Shown in pieces: positions 62,423 through 64,000 of a stretch of DNA of 64,000 bases. The DNA is from Ligilactobacillus saerimneri DSM 16049. Its GTDB lineage: Bacteria; Bacillota; Bacilli; Lactobacillales; Lactobacillaceae. Each line of letters starts with the position of its first letter. Position 1 is the first letter of the stretch. A model generated the notes under the pieces. It searched no databases. It was not told where the DNA came from and saw only the letters and a program-made list of their open reading frames with translations. The translations under genes and the position numbers were made by a program. The stretch lies in the NCBI RefSeq assembly GCF_000423265.1, contig NZ_AUHQ01000009.1, positions 1-64,000 on the forward strand. The letters are read 5' to 3'.

Positions 62423-63202
62423 TTATGATTTAAACAAGCGTTTACTAAGTTCAATTTCCCGTGGATCAGGGTTGCTATTAGCAAAAGTAACCTGCCCTTT
62501 GCGCCACGGATTGACTTGCTGCAGACCTTTTTGATGCAAGCGCCGTTGCAGCTGGTGGGCTGCTCCCGGACCGCCATCAATAATGAAAGTGTCTTGCCCA
62601 ACAACATCCCTAATAGCTGGGGCAACAAAAGGAAAATGCGTACATCCCAACACCACTGCGTCAACTTCCTGATATGGAAGTAAGATCTTTTCCAAATAGT
62701 GATAAAGTGCAGGTGAATCCAGCTCACCTCGTTCTACAAATTCTACTAAATTTGGAGCAGGAACTTTGATAATCTGTTTAGCTTCTAAACGATATTTATC
62801 AGCCATCTGGTTAAACATTGGTTCACGCAGAGTTAATGGCGTTGCCATTACCACTATTCGCCCGTTCCGCTTGTGAGCAACGGCCGGCTTAACAGCAGGT
62901 TCAAGTCCTACAACGATCAAATCCGGATACTTAGCCCGAATTCTCGTAATGGCCGCACTAGTTGCAGTATTACAAGCAACCACAACAGCCTTAACTCCCT
63001 GATCAACAAAGCGATCAACAATATCCATACTTAGTTGTTGCACTTGGGCAACTGATTTAGTTCCATAAGGAGCATTTTTAGAATCACCAAAGAAAAGATA
63101 ATCTTCATTGGGCATCAACTCAACCAGTGAGCGCAAAACGCTAATTCCGCCAACTCCCGAGTCAAATACCCCAATCGGAAGACTGTTTTTTTCCTTAATC
63201 AT
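62423..63202 (-). CDS. murI: Glutamate racemase
   Basis: About 259 residues. The two catalytic Cys are in VACNTATS (Cys77) and VVLGCTHFP; the N-terminal FDSGVGGISVLR carries the acid-base Asp. It makes D-glutamate for peptidoglycan. The frame extends up to 63274, inside the upstream aminotransferase gene; ATG 63202 gives the family N-terminus MIKEKNSLPIGVFDSG, overlaps that gene's stop by eight bases and follows GGAAGGGAAG. Confidence 0.95.
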   Translation of the reverse strand: MIKEKNSLPIGVFDSGVGGISVLRSLVELMPNEDYLFFGDSKNAPYGTKSVAQVQQLSMDIVDRFVDQGVKAVVVACNTATSAAITRIRAKYPDLIVVGLEPAVKPAVAHKRNGRIVVMATPLTLREPMFNQMADKYRLEAKQIIKVPAPNLVEFVERGELDSPALYHYLEKILLPYQEVDAVVLGCTHFPFVAPAIRDVVGQDTFIIDGGPGAAHQLQRRLHQKGLQQVNPWRKGQVTFANSNPDPREIELSKRLFKS

Positions 63203-64000
63203 CAAAATACTTCCCTTCCATATAATCTTTGATCCGGCTAGCAGCCAGTTTAATGTTTTCCATGCTTGCAGCATAGCTTAAGCGAATATACCCTTCGCCT
63301 CCAGGGCCAAATGATAAACCAGGAATAACTGCTACCCGGGCCTTTTGAGCTAAGTCACGTACAAAGTCCCAATCCTGTAACTTTCCATCTGGAATCTTAG
63401 CAAAAAGATAGAAAGCCCCCTGAGGATCAGCTAAAGTAAAGCCAGCATCTTCTAAAGCAGTTTTTAGGTATTCTCGCCGCCGTGCATACTCTGCTTTCAT
63501 AACAGCAGCATCATTCTGTCCGTGTGAAACTGCCTCTAAAGCCGCATACTGTGCATTAGTTGTTGGGGCTGTCACCATGTATTGGTGCGATTTGATAGCT
63601 TGATCAATGAAAGCCTGTGGTCCCAAAATAAACCCAATCCGCCAACCTGTCATTGCATGTGACTTGGATAAGCCTGATAAAAGCACTGTCTTCTCTGGTA
63701 AAATCTCAGTCATCGAAATATGGTCCCCAGAATAAGTTAATTCTGCATAGATCTCATCACTAAGGATCCATAAGTCATGCTTCCGAGCAACCGCAGCAAT
63801 TGCTTCAAGCTGTTCCCGTGAATATGTCACTCCAGTTGGGTTGCAAGGATAGTTGAACACGACAACTTTAGTCGTTGGATGGGCCGCGATTGCTTCTTCC
63901 AAACGGCTAGGCGTTAAAATAAAGTCGTCGGCACTAGTATCCAGCGTTACAAACTGACCACCATTGATCTCAGTATCAACCATATAAATTGGGAAAACAG
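63195..64000 (-). CDS. Class I aminotransferase, N-terminus beyond window
   Basis: About 268 C-terminal residues are visible. The coding frame continues past the window edge (VFPIYMVDTE), so the true start is outside. PLP-binding features: NPTGV, the Asp of ILSDEIYAELTY, and the PLP Lys in SGLSKSHAMTGWRIG; C-terminal Arg in IRLSYAAS. It resembles aspartate/aromatic aminotransferases of subgroup I-gamma and is related to AspB at 27.9 kb. Translationally coupled to murI. Confidence 0.88.
   Translation of the reverse strand, partial: VFPIYMVDTEINGGQFVTLDTSADDFILTPSRLEEAIAAHPTTKVVVFNYPCNPTGVTYSREQLEAIAAVARKHDLWILSDEIYAELTYSGDHISMTEILPEKTVLLSGLSKSHAMTGWRIGFILGPQAFIDQAIKSHQYMVTAPTTNAQYAALEAVSHGQNDAAVMKAEYARRREYLKTALEDAGFTLADPQGAFYLFAKIPDGKLQDWDFVRDLAQKARVAVIPGLSFGPGGEGYIRLSYAASMENIKLAASRIKDYMEGKYFDD

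Noticed and set aside
1-64000. CRISPR arrays, rRNA operons and complete IS elements
   Set aside because: No regularly spaced direct repeats, no rRNA signatures and no transposase frames were found in the window.

Overview
The window looks like chromosome from a Lactobacillaceae bacterium (low to moderate GC, a lactic acid bacterium). Support comes from the gene set and order: hisS-aspS behind a T-box, the ypmB-aspB-dnaD-nth and ponA-recU blocks, gpsB next to a type B RNase P RNA, topA-xerC-hslVU, a class 1A dihydroorotate dehydrogenase, a mannose-family PTS and a PgrA-type surface protein. I cannot fix the genus: no rRNA is present. No prophage, complete IS element or CRISPR array is visible.

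Layout. 0.2-7 kb: a NhaC antiporter, then the phosphate operon pstS-pstC-pstA-pstB1-pstB2-phoU behind Pho boxes, with an orphan OmpR-type regulator convergent to it. 8-11 kb: an esterase-like protein with a HAD hydrolase, and a wall amidase with a small membrane protein. 11.3-18 kb: T-box, hisS-aspS, lepA, yitT. 18-25 kb is the most accessory stretch: a frameshifted small gene, ppsR, two poorly known proteins, a large coiled-coil surface protein, a MazEF pair and a decayed second antitoxin. 25-40 kb is core: gpsB, rnpB, ypsC, ypmB, aspB, dnaD, nth, ponA, recU, ypsA, topA, xerC, hslV, hslU. 40-50 kb: transketolase, a Cof phosphatase, plsY, parE-parC, rqcH. 50-51 kb: an odd intergenic region with microgenes, an antitoxin tail and a tRNA-like relic. 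51-64 kb: marR, degV, lepB, two maltose-type acetyltransferases, an amino acid permease, a four-gene PTS under a likely CcpA site, a phosphoesterase, galE, pyrD, murI and an aminotransferase cut by the window end.

Genes that work together: PstSCAB/PhoU take up and sense phosphate; HisRS/AspRS are controlled by charging of their own tRNAs; PonA, RecU, GpsB, the amidase, MurI and GalE serve wall growth and cell division; XerC, ParE/ParC and TopA serve chromosome topology and segregation.

Most notable: a composite intergenic repeat in two copies (7.1 and 16.7 kb) with the same crossing inverted-repeat layout; a tRNA-like relic at 50.9 kb; and several proteins with family-defining catalytic residues replaced (PstB1 P-loop, an esterase, an acetyltransferase, a beta-CASP-like protein, the regulator's receiver).
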